From the NCBI RefSeq assembly GCF_003129905.1, contig NZ_QFFM01000029.1:1-41039 (forward strand): a DNA stretch of 41,039 bases, in the 5' to 3' direction. The notes under the pieces were generated by a model, which did no database searches, was not told the DNA's origin, and saw only the letters and a list, made by a program, of their open reading frames with translations. Of this stretch, positions 24,481-32,904 are shown piece after piece; the first letter of the stretch is position 1; every line of letters starts with the position of its first letter. A program made the position numbers and the translations under genes. Source of the stretch: Bifidobacterium callitrichidarum (GTDB taxonomy: Bacteria; Actinomycetota; Actinomycetes; Actinomycetales; Bifidobacteriaceae).

Positions 24481-25557
24481 CTACCGAGTCGCCGTATCCA
24501 TCCGCTCCCCGAACCACGCCAGCAGATGGTCGATGATCGCCTCACGGCTCAGACCAGTCTGGCTTTTCATCGGATCCACGCGCTTGACGGCGGATTTGAC
24601 CGCCTTGTCGGACAGTTTCTCACGGCTGGTGTTGAGCACCCGTCCCATCGCTTCGGCGTCGATGTCGTACGCCATCGTCACGTGGTGCAGCACCGCGCCC
24701 GGCCCCGCGTGCGTGCCGTCCGGGAACCGCCGTTGCGCCGCGCCGCCGATCTTGCCGTACTGCGAGGCGATGTCGTTAAGCCCCGCGAACCCTACATCGA
24801 GGCCCAGTCCACGCAGCGATTCGACCAACCACCAGTCGCACAGCCGGTACGATTCCTCGATGCTCACGCCCGCCACGAAATCGAGCGGCGCGTACAGGGA
24901 ATAGGTGATGGTGTTGCCGGGTTCGATGAACATCGCGCCGCCGCCCGTGCAGCGACGCACTACGTCGAATCTCAGCCGTTCGGCCACGTCCAGGTTGACT
25001 TCGTCCGGGGCCGACTGGAATTTGCCGATCACCACGGCGGGCCCGGCCCATTCCCAGATGCGCAGGGTTGACCGGCGCTTGCCTACAGCGACTTCGCGGG
25101 CCCAGGTTTCGTCGATCGCCATCTGTTCGGCGGGGCTTCGCGGGGTGTCGTGAAGGACGACGAGGTCCTGCTTCAGGGACTCCCATCGCGATTGATAATC
25201 GGCACCGGAAGCGTCCGGGATAACGGAACCGTGCGGTTTGGACAGGACCTGATCGGCCTTCCGCTCCCCCATCGCCCTGCCGTATGCAGTTTCGATTGCG
25301 GCGGCATCGGTGCCGATCAGACGGGCTTCGGGGTGGGCATCGATCACGGCCTGCACCGACTCACCCGCCGTCAACGCCTCTTCGATGCCGTGCAGCAGTT
25401 CCTGCGATGCCGCATCCGACGGTGATTCCACGAAGAAATCCCCGTCCAGTCGGCAGGATGCCACGGTGCTGTCGGCCGCGAACGTCACGGTCACAGCCGC
25501 TAGCTTGCCGCCCGGCGTCTTGCATTCCCCACGTTTGGTCGTCACGAATTCAGCCAT
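24481..25557 (-). CDS. Lipoate--protein ligase with N-terminal accessory domain
   Basis: Activates lipoate with ATP and transfers it to a target lysine. The 358-residue protein has the BPL/LplA/LipB catalytic fold in its second two-thirds, with RRCTGGGAMFIEPGNTITYS and KFQSAPDEVNLD. The first about 100 residues (with LDGDFFVESPSDAASQELLHG) resemble the accessory domain that follows the catalytic domain in E. coli LplA. The order is thus swapped. Start 25557 (ATG) is chosen; a GTG two codons upstream is possible. The only lipoyl acceptor visible in the window is GcvH at 30908-31312. Confidence 0.85.
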   Translation of the reverse strand: MAEFVTTKRGECKTPGGKLAAVTVTFAADSTVASCRLDGDFFVESPSDAASQELLHGIEEALTAGESVQAVIDAHPEARLIGTDAAAIETAYGRAMGERKADQVLSKPHGSVIPDASGADYQSRWESLKQDLVVLHDTPRSPAEQMAIDETWAREVAVGKRRSTLRIWEWAGPAVVIGKFQSAPDEVNLDVAERLRFDVVRRCTGGGAMFIEPGNTITYSLYAPLDFVAGVSIEESYRLCDWWLVESLRGLGLDVGFAGLNDIASQYGKIGGAAQRRFPDGTHAGPGAVLHHVTMAYDIDAEAMGRVLNTSREKLSDKAVKSAVKRVDPMKSQTGLSREAIIDHLLAWFGERMDTATR

Positions 25558-25597
25558 AGCCACCCACCATAGTGCAATGGCGTCTTTCTGTCGCAGA

Positions 25598-25645
25598 ACT
25601 ACCCCTCAGTCCGCTTCGCGGCCAGCTCCCCTGACAAGGGGAGCC
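25598..25645 (-). repeat. 48-bp intergenic repeat, copy 4
   Basis: Inverse-orientation copy between leuB and the lipoate ligase gene. It shows paired changes in the second stem (CCGCTTCGCGG), which keep the hairpin. Confidence 0.85.
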
Positions 25646-25669
25646 AGAGAGAGTGCCGCACATACGACA

Positions 25670-25701
25670 ATGGCCTCCACCGGGAATCCGATGGAGGCCA
25701 T
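25670..25701 (-). terminator. Hairpin after leuB
   Basis: ATGGCCTCCA and TGGAGGCCAT (10-bp perfect arms) with a 12-nt loop, 34 bp after the leuB stop. No T-run follows, so it is a probable but atypical terminator. Confidence 0.5.
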
Positions 25702-25734
25702 CACGTCGCATACCGCGCAGCAAGCGCTACGACG

Positions 25735-26766
25735 TCACATACGGTTCAGGATGTCCTGGCCGACCTGGTCGGTGCTGCGGACCGTGGAGCCGAGCTCCTC
25801 AATATCCGCCTCGACGGCCGTGTGGATCTTCTTGGCCGCATCGTCGAAACCGAGATGCTCGAGCAGCATGGCGGCGGAGAGGATGGCAGCGGTCGGGTTG
25901 GCCTTGTTCTGTCCGGCGATGTCCGGGGCGGAGCCGTGGATGGGCTCGAACATGGACGGGTACTCGTCGGAGGCGTTGATGCAGCCGGAGGCGGAGTAGC
26001 CCACGCCGCCCACCACGGCGCCGGCCTCGTCGGTGATGATGTCGCCGAAGAGGTTGTCCGTGAGGATCACGTCGAAGCGGGACGGGTCGGAGACCAGGAA
26101 GATGGTGGTGGCGTCGATGTGCAGGTAGTCATGGGAGACCTCCGGGTACTCCTCCCCCACCTTGTCCACGATGCGCTGCCACATGTCGCCGGCGTTGACC
26201 AGCACGTTCTTCTTGTGCACCAGCGTGACGTGCTTGCGGCGCTTCATGGCCAGCTTGAAGGCGTAACGCACCACACGCTCCACGCCGTACGCGGTGTTGA
26301 TGGACACCTCGGTGGCCACCTCGTTCGGGGTGCCGCGGCGGACGGCGCCGCCCGCACCGCAGTACAGGCCCTCGGTGCCCTCGCGCACCACCACGAAGTC
26401 GATGTCGCCGGGGTTGGCCAGCGGCGAGGTGACACCCTTGTACAGCTTGGAGGGGCGCAGGTTCACGTACTGATCGAGGTCGAAGCGGAGCTTCAGAAGC
26501 AGGCCGCGTTCCAAGATGCCGGCCTTGATGCGCGGGTCGCCCACGGCGCCGAGGAGAATCGCGTCGTTCTGCTTGATGCGCTCCTCCTCGTCCTCGGGCA
26601 GGATCGCACCGTCGCGCAGGTAACGCTCGGCACCCAGGTCGAAGTGCTCGTACTCGAAATCAGCCACGCCTTCAGCGGCCTTCTCAAGGGCCTTCTGTGC
26701 CCAGGGCGTGACTTCCTTGCCAATGCCATCGCCGGGGATGACGGCGATCTTGTATGTCTTTGCCAT
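25735..26766 (-). CDS. leuB: 3-isopropylmalate dehydrogenase
   Basis: Oxidatively decarboxylates 3-isopropylmalate with NAD in leucine synthesis. The 343-residue protein has [13 protein letters not shown] at the N terminus, the substrate arginines in [26 protein letters not shown], the metal-binding [13 protein letters not shown] segment and [19 protein letters not shown] for NAD. Close relatives include tartrate dehydrogenases, but the overall pattern fits LeuB. It stands alone, without leuA/C/D in the window. The start at 26766 lacks a strong Shine-Dalgarno sequence. Confidence 0.93.
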   Translation of the reverse strand: MAKTYKIAVIPGDGIGKEVTPWAQKALEKAAEGVADFEYEHFDLGAERYLRDGAILPEDEEERIKQNDAILLGAVGDPRIKAGILERGLLLKLRFDLDQYVNLRPSKLYKGVTSPLANPGDIDFVVVREGTEGLYCGAGGAVRRGTPNEVATEVSINTAYGVERVVRYAFKLAMKRRKHVTLVHKKNVLVNAGDMWQRIVDKVGEEYPEVSHDYLHIDATTIFLVSDPSRFDVILTDNLFGDIITDEAGAVVGGVGYSASGCINASDEYPSMFEPIHGSAPDIAGQNKANPTAAILSAAMLLEHLGFDDAAKKIHTAVEADIEELGSTVRSTDQVGQDILNRM

Positions 26767-26869
26767 AGCTTCTGGAGCCTAGTCGCGCATCCGCTGGACG
26801 GTCACGCCGCGCTCAGTTTATGGACACGCGGCATGACCAGCATCAATCGGCGGAAGGCGCCCAACGGCG

Positions 26870-29350
26870 TCAGCGGGTCACATGCATGACGTCCAGGCAC
26901 CAGGCATTCTCGTAGGAGACTTCCTCCCACTGCTTGTACCGTCCGGAAATGCCGCCGTGGCCGGCCTCGACCTCGATCTTGGCCACCGCATCCACGCCGG
27001 CCGTCTGCAGCCGGGCCAGCCATTTGAGCGGTTCGACATACAGCACGCGGGTGTCGTTCATCGAGGTGGTGATGAAGATGCGCGGGAAGCCCTTGGCATC
27101 CACGGGGGCCTCCGGCGCGTTCTCGTACGGCGTGTACGACTTCATGTACCGGTAGACCTCCGGATCGTGCAACGGGTCGCCCCACTCGTCCCATTCGGTC
27201 ACCGTCAGCGGCAGGTCCGGGTCGAGGATCGAGGTGAGGGCGTCCACGAACGGCACGTCCGCCTCGATGCCGGCATAGCATTCGGGGGCCATGTTGGCGA
27301 TCGCGCCCATGAGCAGGCCGCCGGCCGAACCGCCGTTGGCCACCGTGCGGCGCGGGTCGGCCAGGTGCGCGGCCTCCAGGGCGCGCGTGGCGTCCACGAA
27401 GTCCTCGAACGAGTGCATCTTGTTGAGCCGCCGGCCCTGCTCGTACCAGGCGCGACCCATTTCGCCGCCGCCGCGGATGTGCGGCACGGCGTACAGCACA
27501 CCGCGATCGAGCATGCTCAGACGGGAGACCGAGAAACCGGGATCGGAGGAGATCTCGTACGCACCGTAGCCGGTGATGAACATCGGCGAGTCCTGCGCGG
27601 GGAAGTCACGGTGCCACACCAGCGAGACGGGAATGCGTTCGCCGTCGCGCGCGGTGATCCACACGCGGCGTTCCATGTAGTTGCGCGGGTCGAAGTCGCC
27701 CAGCACGGTGGCGCGCTTGAGCAGTGTGTCACGGCCGGTCACCGGGTCGATCTCGTGCAGTTCGCCGGGGCGCGTGTAGCTGGCGAAGGAGTAGCGCATG
27801 CGCGGCGCATCGTACGAGGGGTTGCCACCGATGCCGATGGTGTAGAGGCGGCGGGTTTCGCCGGGCAGATGGTCGTCGCTGGCACCGTCCGAGGAAGAGG
27901 TGTGATCGGTCGGATGGGTGTCCTGCGCCCCGCCCACGCCGGATTCGCCGTTCTGCCACAGCGTCTCGCCATGGTCACCGGTCATGTCGGACCGGTCGGC
28001 GGCCACCATATCCCAGTCGTCCTCCAGCGGCGGCGGCAGGAGCTCACGGAACCGCCAAGGGCGGCCGGCCAGGAAGTCTTCGGCGGCGTCGGCCTTGGTC
28101 ATGTACGCCACGTGCGGCTGGCCATCGGACCGGTAGCTCAGGGAGACGAAGTTGCGGTGCAGACCGATGCCTTCGATGCCCAGACCGTGCGCGCCCTGCA
28201 GGATCGCAGGGTTGACGGGGTTGAAATATGCCTCGGTGATGGGTCGGTCAGGCTCACCGTGCTCGCAGCCGTACGGCGAGCCGGCGGCCACGCACACGCC
28301 TTCGCCCAGACGGTACGGCGGCTCGTGGTCGCGCATGTCGATCACATCGATTTCGAAGTTCGGGTTGGCGGCGTTGTGGTAGACCACGGCCAGCGGGATG
28401 TCCTCGCCGTTCTTTCCGGCACCTTCGAAGCACGCGAAGCTCACGTCGTATTCGATGTCCGTCTGGCGCGGGATGAACGCCTGGAACTCGCCTTCGGGCG
28501 TAGCCACCGGCAGCATGAGCACCTCGGTGGTGGTCTTGGAGCCGGTGCCGATCACAATGCTGCGTTCGTCGAAGCTGATGCCGACGCCCACCCAGAAGCG
28601 TTCATCCTCCTCGCGGTACACGCACACGTCCGAGTCCACGGGTGTGCCCACCTTGTGCCGCCAGATGGCGAAGGGACGCCAGGAATCGTCCACTTCCACC
28701 CAGAAGACCCATTTGCCGTCTGGGGTGAAGGATGCCCCGCCGATGCCTTTGAACACCTCCGGCAGCTCGACCGGCTTGCCGTCGGCCGTGTCATGCTCAA
28801 GGTCACGGATGCGGAAATCGTAGCGTTCGTCGCCGGCGACGTCTACGCCGTAGAGCAGCCAGCGGCCGTCATGGCTCAGATCCATGCCGCCGAGACGGAA
28901 GAAGTCGTGTCCTTCGGCCTCCACGTTCGCATCGAACACAATCTGCTCGCCGGGCATGGAGCCGGGCGCGCCCATCGGGTCCACGGCCGGCGGGTCCCAG
29001 TCGTCCGTACCGCGCACGGGCATGCGGCACTGCACGCCGTACTGCTTGCCCTGCTGGGTGCGGGTGAAGTACCAGTAGTCGTTGACGCGCGTGGGCACCG
29101 ACATGTCGGTCTCCTCCACGTGCGCCTTGAGCTCCTCGAACAGGGTGCGGCGGAATCCGGCCAGATGGGCCATGCGCTCGTCGCAGTAACGGTTCTGCGC
29201 GGCCACGTAGTCCTGGACTTCGGGCGATTCCTTGTCCCGCATCCATTCGTAATCGTCTTCGAATACGTCCCCGTGGAATTCGCGACGCTTGGGTTCGCGC
29301 TTGGCCACTGGCGGCATCGCGGCCGCCCCGTTCTTGCTCTGGTCAGTCAT
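26870..29350 (-). CDS. ptrB: S9-family serine peptidase, oligopeptidase B-like
   Basis: Cytoplasmic prolyl-oligopeptidase-fold peptidase cleaving short peptides after Lys/Arg in characterised members. The 826-residue protein begins with the S9A beta-propeller (EFHGDVFEDDYEWMRDKESPEV) and ends in an alpha/beta hydrolase domain: Ser near 673 in NGGSAGGLLMG, Asp near 763 in MNDTRV, His near 798 in GHGG. HIRGGGEMGRAWYEQGR is typical of the family. It is longer than the roughly 690 residues of E. coli PtrB, partly because of an acidic Ser/Asp-rich insert of about 60 residues in the propeller. Start 29350 lies 7 nt after a perfect TATAAT and lacks a Shine-Dalgarno sequence. Confidence 0.9.
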   Translation of the reverse strand: MTDQSKNGAAAMPPVAKREPKRREFHGDVFEDDYEWMRDKESPEVQDYVAAQNRYCDERMAHLAGFRRTLFEELKAHVEETDMSVPTRVNDYWYFTRTQQGKQYGVQCRMPVRGTDDWDPPAVDPMGAPGSMPGEQIVFDANVEAEGHDFFRLGGMDLSHDGRWLLYGVDVAGDERYDFRIRDLEHDTADGKPVELPEVFKGIGGASFTPDGKWVFWVEVDDSWRPFAIWRHKVGTPVDSDVCVYREEDERFWVGVGISFDERSIVIGTGSKTTTEVLMLPVATPEGEFQAFIPRQTDIEYDVSFACFEGAGKNGEDIPLAVVYHNAANPNFEIDVIDMRDHEPPYRLGEGVCVAAGSPYGCEHGEPDRPITEAYFNPVNPAILQGAHGLGIEGIGLHRNFVSLSYRSDGQPHVAYMTKADAAEDFLAGRPWRFRELLPPPLEDDWDMVAADRSDMTGDHGETLWQNGESGVGGAQDTHPTDHTSSSDGASDDHLPGETRRLYTIGIGGNPSYDAPRMRYSFASYTRPGELHEIDPVTGRDTLLKRATVLGDFDPRNYMERRVWITARDGERIPVSLVWHRDFPAQDSPMFITGYGAYEISSDPGFSVSRLSMLDRGVLYAVPHIRGGGEMGRAWYEQGRRLNKMHSFEDFVDATRALEAAHLADPRRTVANGGSAGGLLMGAIANMAPECYAGIEADVPFVDALTSILDPDLPLTVTEWDEWGDPLHDPEVYRYMKSYTPYENAPEAPVDAKGFPRIFITTSMNDTRVLYVEPLKWLARLQTAGVDAVAKIEVEAGHGGISGRYKQWEEVSYENAWCLDVMHVTR

Positions 29351-29363
29351 GAACGCGATTATA
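29351..29363 (-). promoter_or_regulatory. -10 hexamer at the oligopeptidase start
   Basis: Perfect TATAAT (29363-29358) with 7 nt to the ATG. No good -35 is visible at 16-18 bp. The position fits a leaderless mRNA. Confidence 0.5.
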
Positions 29364-29405
29364 GGCATGAGCCATGGCATCGCCCCGCTGAACGCCGGCC
29401 GAGCG

Positions 29406-30800
29406 TCAGTCCAGCGTATCCAGATGAGCTTTCAGATACGGCAGCATGGTCTTGAGCAGGTTCGATCCGGTGGTGCCGGTGAACACGGGTACGTCCGTGA
29501 CCGGGATTGGCTGGGTGGCGGTCACGCCGGCCACCGAGGCGATGCCGGTGGATTCCTTCGGGCTCAGCTGTCTGATGGCGATGGCCAGCACGCGACCGGG
29601 GTATCGCCGGGCGATGGTGGCGTAGGTGGTCGGGTCCTTTTGGCCGTCGTCGCCCACGAGAATGAACTTCATGTCCGGGAAGTCGGCCATGAGCTGTTCG
29701 GCGAACTCCAGTTTGTGCTGCGGGCCGGTGGGCACGAAGGTTTTGGGACGCGGGTCGAGGTCGCGCAGCAGCAGTGGGCCTTCGGGGAAGCCGTGATCGG
29801 TGATGAAGTTGCGGATGGAGCTCTCCACGTTCCACGGCGAGGTGGACAGGTAGAAGAACGGGGCGCCCGGGAACAGGTCGGCGATGCGGGCGAACAGCAC
29901 GCTCATGCCGGGCACGGAGGCCTTCTTCTTGGGGTCGAGCAGCAGCAGGTTGTAGGCGGCCTTCCAGAACACCGGCGCCTGGGTGATCATGATGGTGTCG
30001 TCCACGTCCGAGATGATGCCCACCTTGGCGCTGGCCGGGATGGTGTAGAGGTTCGCCGCCACGGGTTTGCGGTTCTCCACGCTGTAGTAGACGCTGTGAA
30101 TGCCCGGTTCCAACCGGCGGGCGGCCACCAGGTCGAGGTAGCCGGCGGAATCGGAGACGGCGTATTCCACCCCATGGGCCCGTGCGGAATCCACGCGGTC
30201 GTAGACTTCGGACACGCCGACCTGAACGGTGTTGAGCGGCACGCCATCGATGCTGGCCTGCACGTGCGTGTGCGGCGCGGCCACGGCGAGCATGCCGCGG
30301 ATGCCGCGAATCAGTACGCCGGACTGCGCGTGCTCCGGCGAGTACACCGTACGGCAGATGAGCCGGGAGTAGTCGCCGGTGCCGTACCCCACATACGGTT
30401 CGACGCGCGGATACCATCCGAGACGGCGGACCACGGTGGTGGAGATGCGCGACCAGATGCCGAACGCGCCGGTCACCGTGCGGCGCATCAGACGGGTGGC
30501 GAAGGGCTTGACTTCGATGCGTTCGCGCTTGGAGGCGGCATCAAAGGTGGTGATGGCCTTGCGCGCGGGGATGGGTACGGTGGGCATGTCATCGCCGGAG
30601 GACGGGCTCGGGACCGCCTGTTTGGCGCTGTCCGCATGGAACGAAGCGGGCGCGGCGGCGCTTGCGGATCCGGCGGTCTGCATGTCTGCAGACACCAGAT
30701 CCGGCGTGCTTCCACCAGCGGGATCGAGGTCCGATCCTGCATGATAATGCCGTGCCAAGCGCCTTTCGGCCGCTTCAAAATCCTCGCGTGGGCTTCTCAT
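29406..30800 (-). CDS. App1-like phosphatidate phosphatase domain protein (DUF2183)
   Basis: 464 residues. The C-terminal half is a HAD-type App1 catalytic domain: nucleophile motif DVDDT near residue 265, LSTSPWN as the second HAD motif, KLEF lysine, and GDDGQKDP as the metal-binding motif. Yeast App1 dephosphorylates phosphatidic acid; bacterial substrates are not established. The N-terminal region includes about 100 residues of low-complexity Ala/Ser sequence, then a beta-rich segment before the catalytic domain. There is no signal peptide or clear TM. GGGAG lies just upstream of the ATG and TAGTAT 8 nt upstream. Confidence 0.85.
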   Translation of the reverse strand: MRSPREDFEAAERRLARHYHAGSDLDPAGGSTPDLVSADMQTAGSASAAAPASFHADSAKQAVPSPSSGDDMPTVPIPARKAITTFDAASKRERIEVKPFATRLMRRTVTGAFGIWSRISTTVVRRLGWYPRVEPYVGYGTGDYSRLICRTVYSPEHAQSGVLIRGIRGMLAVAAPHTHVQASIDGVPLNTVQVGVSEVYDRVDSARAHGVEYAVSDSAGYLDLVAARRLEPGIHSVYYSVENRKPVAANLYTIPASAKVGIISDVDDTIMITQAPVFWKAAYNLLLLDPKKKASVPGMSVLFARIADLFPGAPFFYLSTSPWNVESSIRNFITDHGFPEGPLLLRDLDPRPKTFVPTGPQHKLEFAEQLMADFPDMKFILVGDDGQKDPTTYATIARRYPGRVLAIAIRQLSPKESTGIASVAGVTATQPIPVTDVPVFTGTTGSNLLKTMLPYLKAHLDTLD

Positions 30801-30858
30801 GGTCTCCCATACTAGGCCATGGTGGTTATGAGTGGGCTAAGTTCCACCCTGAAAACTC

Positions 30859-30878
30859 GGCTCCCTCCTAAGGGGAGC
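30859..30878. repeat. Fragment of the 48-bp repeat
   Basis: Only the first stem of the repeat (GGCTCCC...GGGGAGC) remains, between gcvH and the App1-like gene. No second stem is present. Confidence 0.5.
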
Positions 30879-30907
30879 ACTTAGGTGGCCCACCCCTCCC
30901 AGCCGGC

Positions 30908-31312
30908 CTACTTGACGACCTTGGCGTATTCCTCGGCGGAGAGCAGGTCGGGCTCGTCATCGTCGAGCTCGACCTTCAGGATCCAGCCTTCGCCGTACGG
31001 ATCGCCGTTGACCACGGACGGATCGTCCGCCACGTCATGGTTCACGTACTTCACCGTGCCGGCCACGGGGCTGATGAGCGGCTGGACGGCCTTGGAGGAC
31101 TCCAGCTCCACCACTTCGTCGCCGGCCTCCACGCGGGAGCCGGGCTCGGGCATGTCCACGAACACGAGCTCGCCGAGCTGGTCGGCCGCGTATTCGGTGA
31201 TGCCGATGATCGCGGGGTCGACCGAACGGTCCACCCACACGTGTTCCTCGGAGTATTCGAGGTGGTCGGGGATGTCGAGGTTCAATGGCTGTTCGTTGTC
31301 ATTTTCGTTCAT
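30908..31312 (-). CDS. gcvH: Glycine cleavage system H-like lipoyl carrier protein
   Basis: Small lipoyl-domain protein of 134 residues. The lipoyl-lysine motif is ELESSKA (Lys74), with the GcvH-type N terminus (EYSEEHVWV) and the VVNGDPYGEGW segment typical of H protein. In the glycine cleavage system it shuttles the aminomethyl group, but no gcvP or gcvT is visible here. A lipoate ligase lies about 5 kb away. The next upstream gene on the strand is an NADH pyrophosphatase. Start 31312 is chosen; a GTG two codons upstream is an alternative. There is no clear Shine-Dalgarno sequence. Confidence 0.92.
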   Translation of the reverse strand: MNENDNEQPLNLDIPDHLEYSEEHVWVDRSVDPAIIGITEYAADQLGELVFVDMPEPGSRVEAGDEVVELESSKAVQPLISPVAGTVKYVNHDVADDPSVVNGDPYGEGWILKVELDDDEPDLLSAEEYAKVVK

Positions 31313-31370
31313 GCACACCAGCCTAACCCAAATCGGTCGGTGCGGCCAGACGTCAAGGCCGCGGCCTACC

Positions 31371-32684
31371 TCACAGCTCGCGACCGAGCCACTCCTCGAT
31401 CATGTAGCGTGCGATGGTGGCCTTGCCGGGGGCCACCATGCGTCCGGAGATGAGTTCGGCGGTGTATTCGTCGCGCGTGACCCAGCGGGCGGTCATGGTT
31501 TCCGCACCATCCACATGCACGTCCGTGGTGATCGCATGCGCCTTGAACGCCATCATGAGCGATGCGGGGAACGGCCACGGCTGCGAACCGAGGTAACGCA
31601 CCTCGCCGAGCTTGATGCCAGTCTCTTCCATGGCCTCGCGGCGGCAGGCGTGCTCGAGGTTCTCCCCCGCCTCCACGAATCCGGCGGACACGGAATACAG
31701 TTTGGGATCCTTCCAGGCCGCGTTGTGCTGCAGCAGCAGGCGATCCTGGCCGTCCACGATGGCGGTGATGACCGCCGGCTCCACGCGCGGGAACAGGATG
31801 CGATGCCCGTCCGCCTCATTGGTGCAGCGTTGCGCCCAGCCGGCGAGCGCGGCCTTCACCGGCGCGCCGCAGGTGGGGCAGAACCGCTGGCGGGAATGCC
31901 AGATGCTCAGGGTGATGGCGCTGGTGGCCTGTCCGGCCTCGCGCGCGTTGGCGTGGGGCGCGAATCCGCGCAGGTCCACCCAGTCGAATCGGCCCACGGC
32001 CTGCTGGAGCAACGTGGGCTTGGGAGCCTCGTGCCCGGCGGAGGGGTCGATGGTGTCGTCGAAGGCATCGTCCGCGCCCTGGCCGGCGGAATCGGAGACG
32101 CCGAGCGGGCTGGCGATGTGCTGTCCGGCCGTATGGGATGCGGTCGTGCGACTTGCGGAGGACGGCAGGTTGGACTGGCCCATCGCGCCGTCCACCGTGC
32201 CGGAGTCCTGGACGCCCAGCACGCCGGGCACTCCGCTGCCGCAGGAGGCCGGATCCATGCCGTTGCCGTTATTGCCGCCGTTGCCGTGACGGGGGCCGCT
32301 GATTTCGGATGACGCGCCCGTTTCTGGAACGCGCGTGATGTCCACCGCGACGACGGATGCGCCGCGTGCGCCGCCATAGGAGCCCAGGAACATGGCCACC
32401 GCTTCCGGGTAACGCCTCAGCTCGGAGGCAACGTATCCGCCCGGCAGCGTGGCGAGCCGCATTTTGACGGATTCGTAATCCACCAGGTCGCCTTGTCCGC
32501 GCGGTACCGCGATACGGCCGCCGCGGGTGAGCACCACTTTGGTGTTCGGGTCAGTCAGCAGGTTCTCGATGAGATCCGGTTCGTCACGCCGATCCACCTG
32601 ATAATCGATGTCGCCCTGTGCCAACGGCAGGAACGGCAGCGCGCGCGTCAGCGCCAATGGTGAGAAATGAATATCGGCGGTCAT
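31371..32684 (-). CDS. nudC: NADH pyrophosphatase (Nudix hydrolase NudC), with long internal insert
   Basis: Hydrolyses NAD(H) to NMN(H) and AMP, and in some bacteria removes NAD caps from RNA. The 437-residue protein has the N-terminal domain, a zinc-ribbon region (Cys269, Cys272, Cys287), the Nudix box GFVEAGENLEHACRREAMEE at about 335-354, and the NudC signature SQPWPFPAS. It is far longer than the roughly 260-310-residue homologues, because of a low-complexity Gly/Ser/Asp insert at about 119-220. The fourth zinc cysteine seems to be missing (CTNE instead of CxxC). Start 32684 has AAGGAG 6 nt upstream. The gap upstream holds three repeat copies or fragments. Confidence 0.88.
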   Translation of the reverse strand: MTADIHFSPLALTRALPFLPLAQGDIDYQVDRRDEPDLIENLLTDPNTKVVLTRGGRIAVPRGQGDLVDYESVKMRLATLPGGYVASELRRYPEAVAMFLGSYGGARGASVVAVDITRVPETGASSEISGPRHGNGGNNGNGMDPASCGSGVPGVLGVQDSGTVDGAMGQSNLPSSASRTTASHTAGQHIASPLGVSDSAGQGADDAFDDTIDPSAGHEAPKPTLLQQAVGRFDWVDLRGFAPHANAREAGQATSAITLSIWHSRQRFCPTCGAPVKAALAGWAQRCTNEADGHRILFPRVEPAVITAIVDGQDRLLLQHNAAWKDPKLYSVSAGFVEAGENLEHACRREAMEETGIKLGEVRYLGSQPWPFPASLMMAFKAHAITTDVHVDGAETMTARWVTRDEYTAELISGRMVAPGKATIARYMIEEWLGREL

Positions 32685-32716
32685 GCCAAACTCCTTTTGA
32701 TTCAAGCTCTGTTTTT

Positions 32717-32764
32717 GGCTCCCCTCTCTGAGGGGAGCTGTCACCGCAGGTGACCGAGGGGAGT
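32717..32764 (+). repeat. 48-bp intergenic repeat, copy 5
   Basis: Direct orientation. Forms a head-to-head pair with the next copy across 16 bp, so the two together can fold into a hairpin of about 110 nt. Confidence 0.85.
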
Positions 32765-32780
32765 CCACGGATGCACGGCC

Positions 32781-32828
32781 ACTCCCCTCAGCCGGCTTCG
32801 CCGCCAGCTCCCCTCAGAGAGGGAAGCC
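32781..32828 (-). repeat. 48-bp intergenic repeat, copy 6
   Basis: Inverse orientation, paired with copy 5. The second stem has changed on both sides (CGGCTTCGCCG), keeping the hairpin. Confidence 0.85.
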
Positions 32829-32863
32829 AGCCAACGCCCAAGGCTCTGGCAACCGTCGGGGCC

Positions 32864-32888
32864 GCCAGCTCCCCTCGGAGAGGGACGT
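32864..32888 (-). repeat. Fragment of the 48-bp repeat
   Basis: GCCAGCTCCCCTCGGAGAGG resembles the end of an inverse copy. It ends a few bases before the alpha/beta hydrolase stop. Confidence 0.5.
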
Positions 32889-32904
32889 CAGAGTGCCAAA
32901 TCCC

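Noticed and set aside
26882..29455. 857-residue open frame antisense to the oligopeptidase
   Set aside because: Shadow frame; the catalytic motifs lie on the minus strand.
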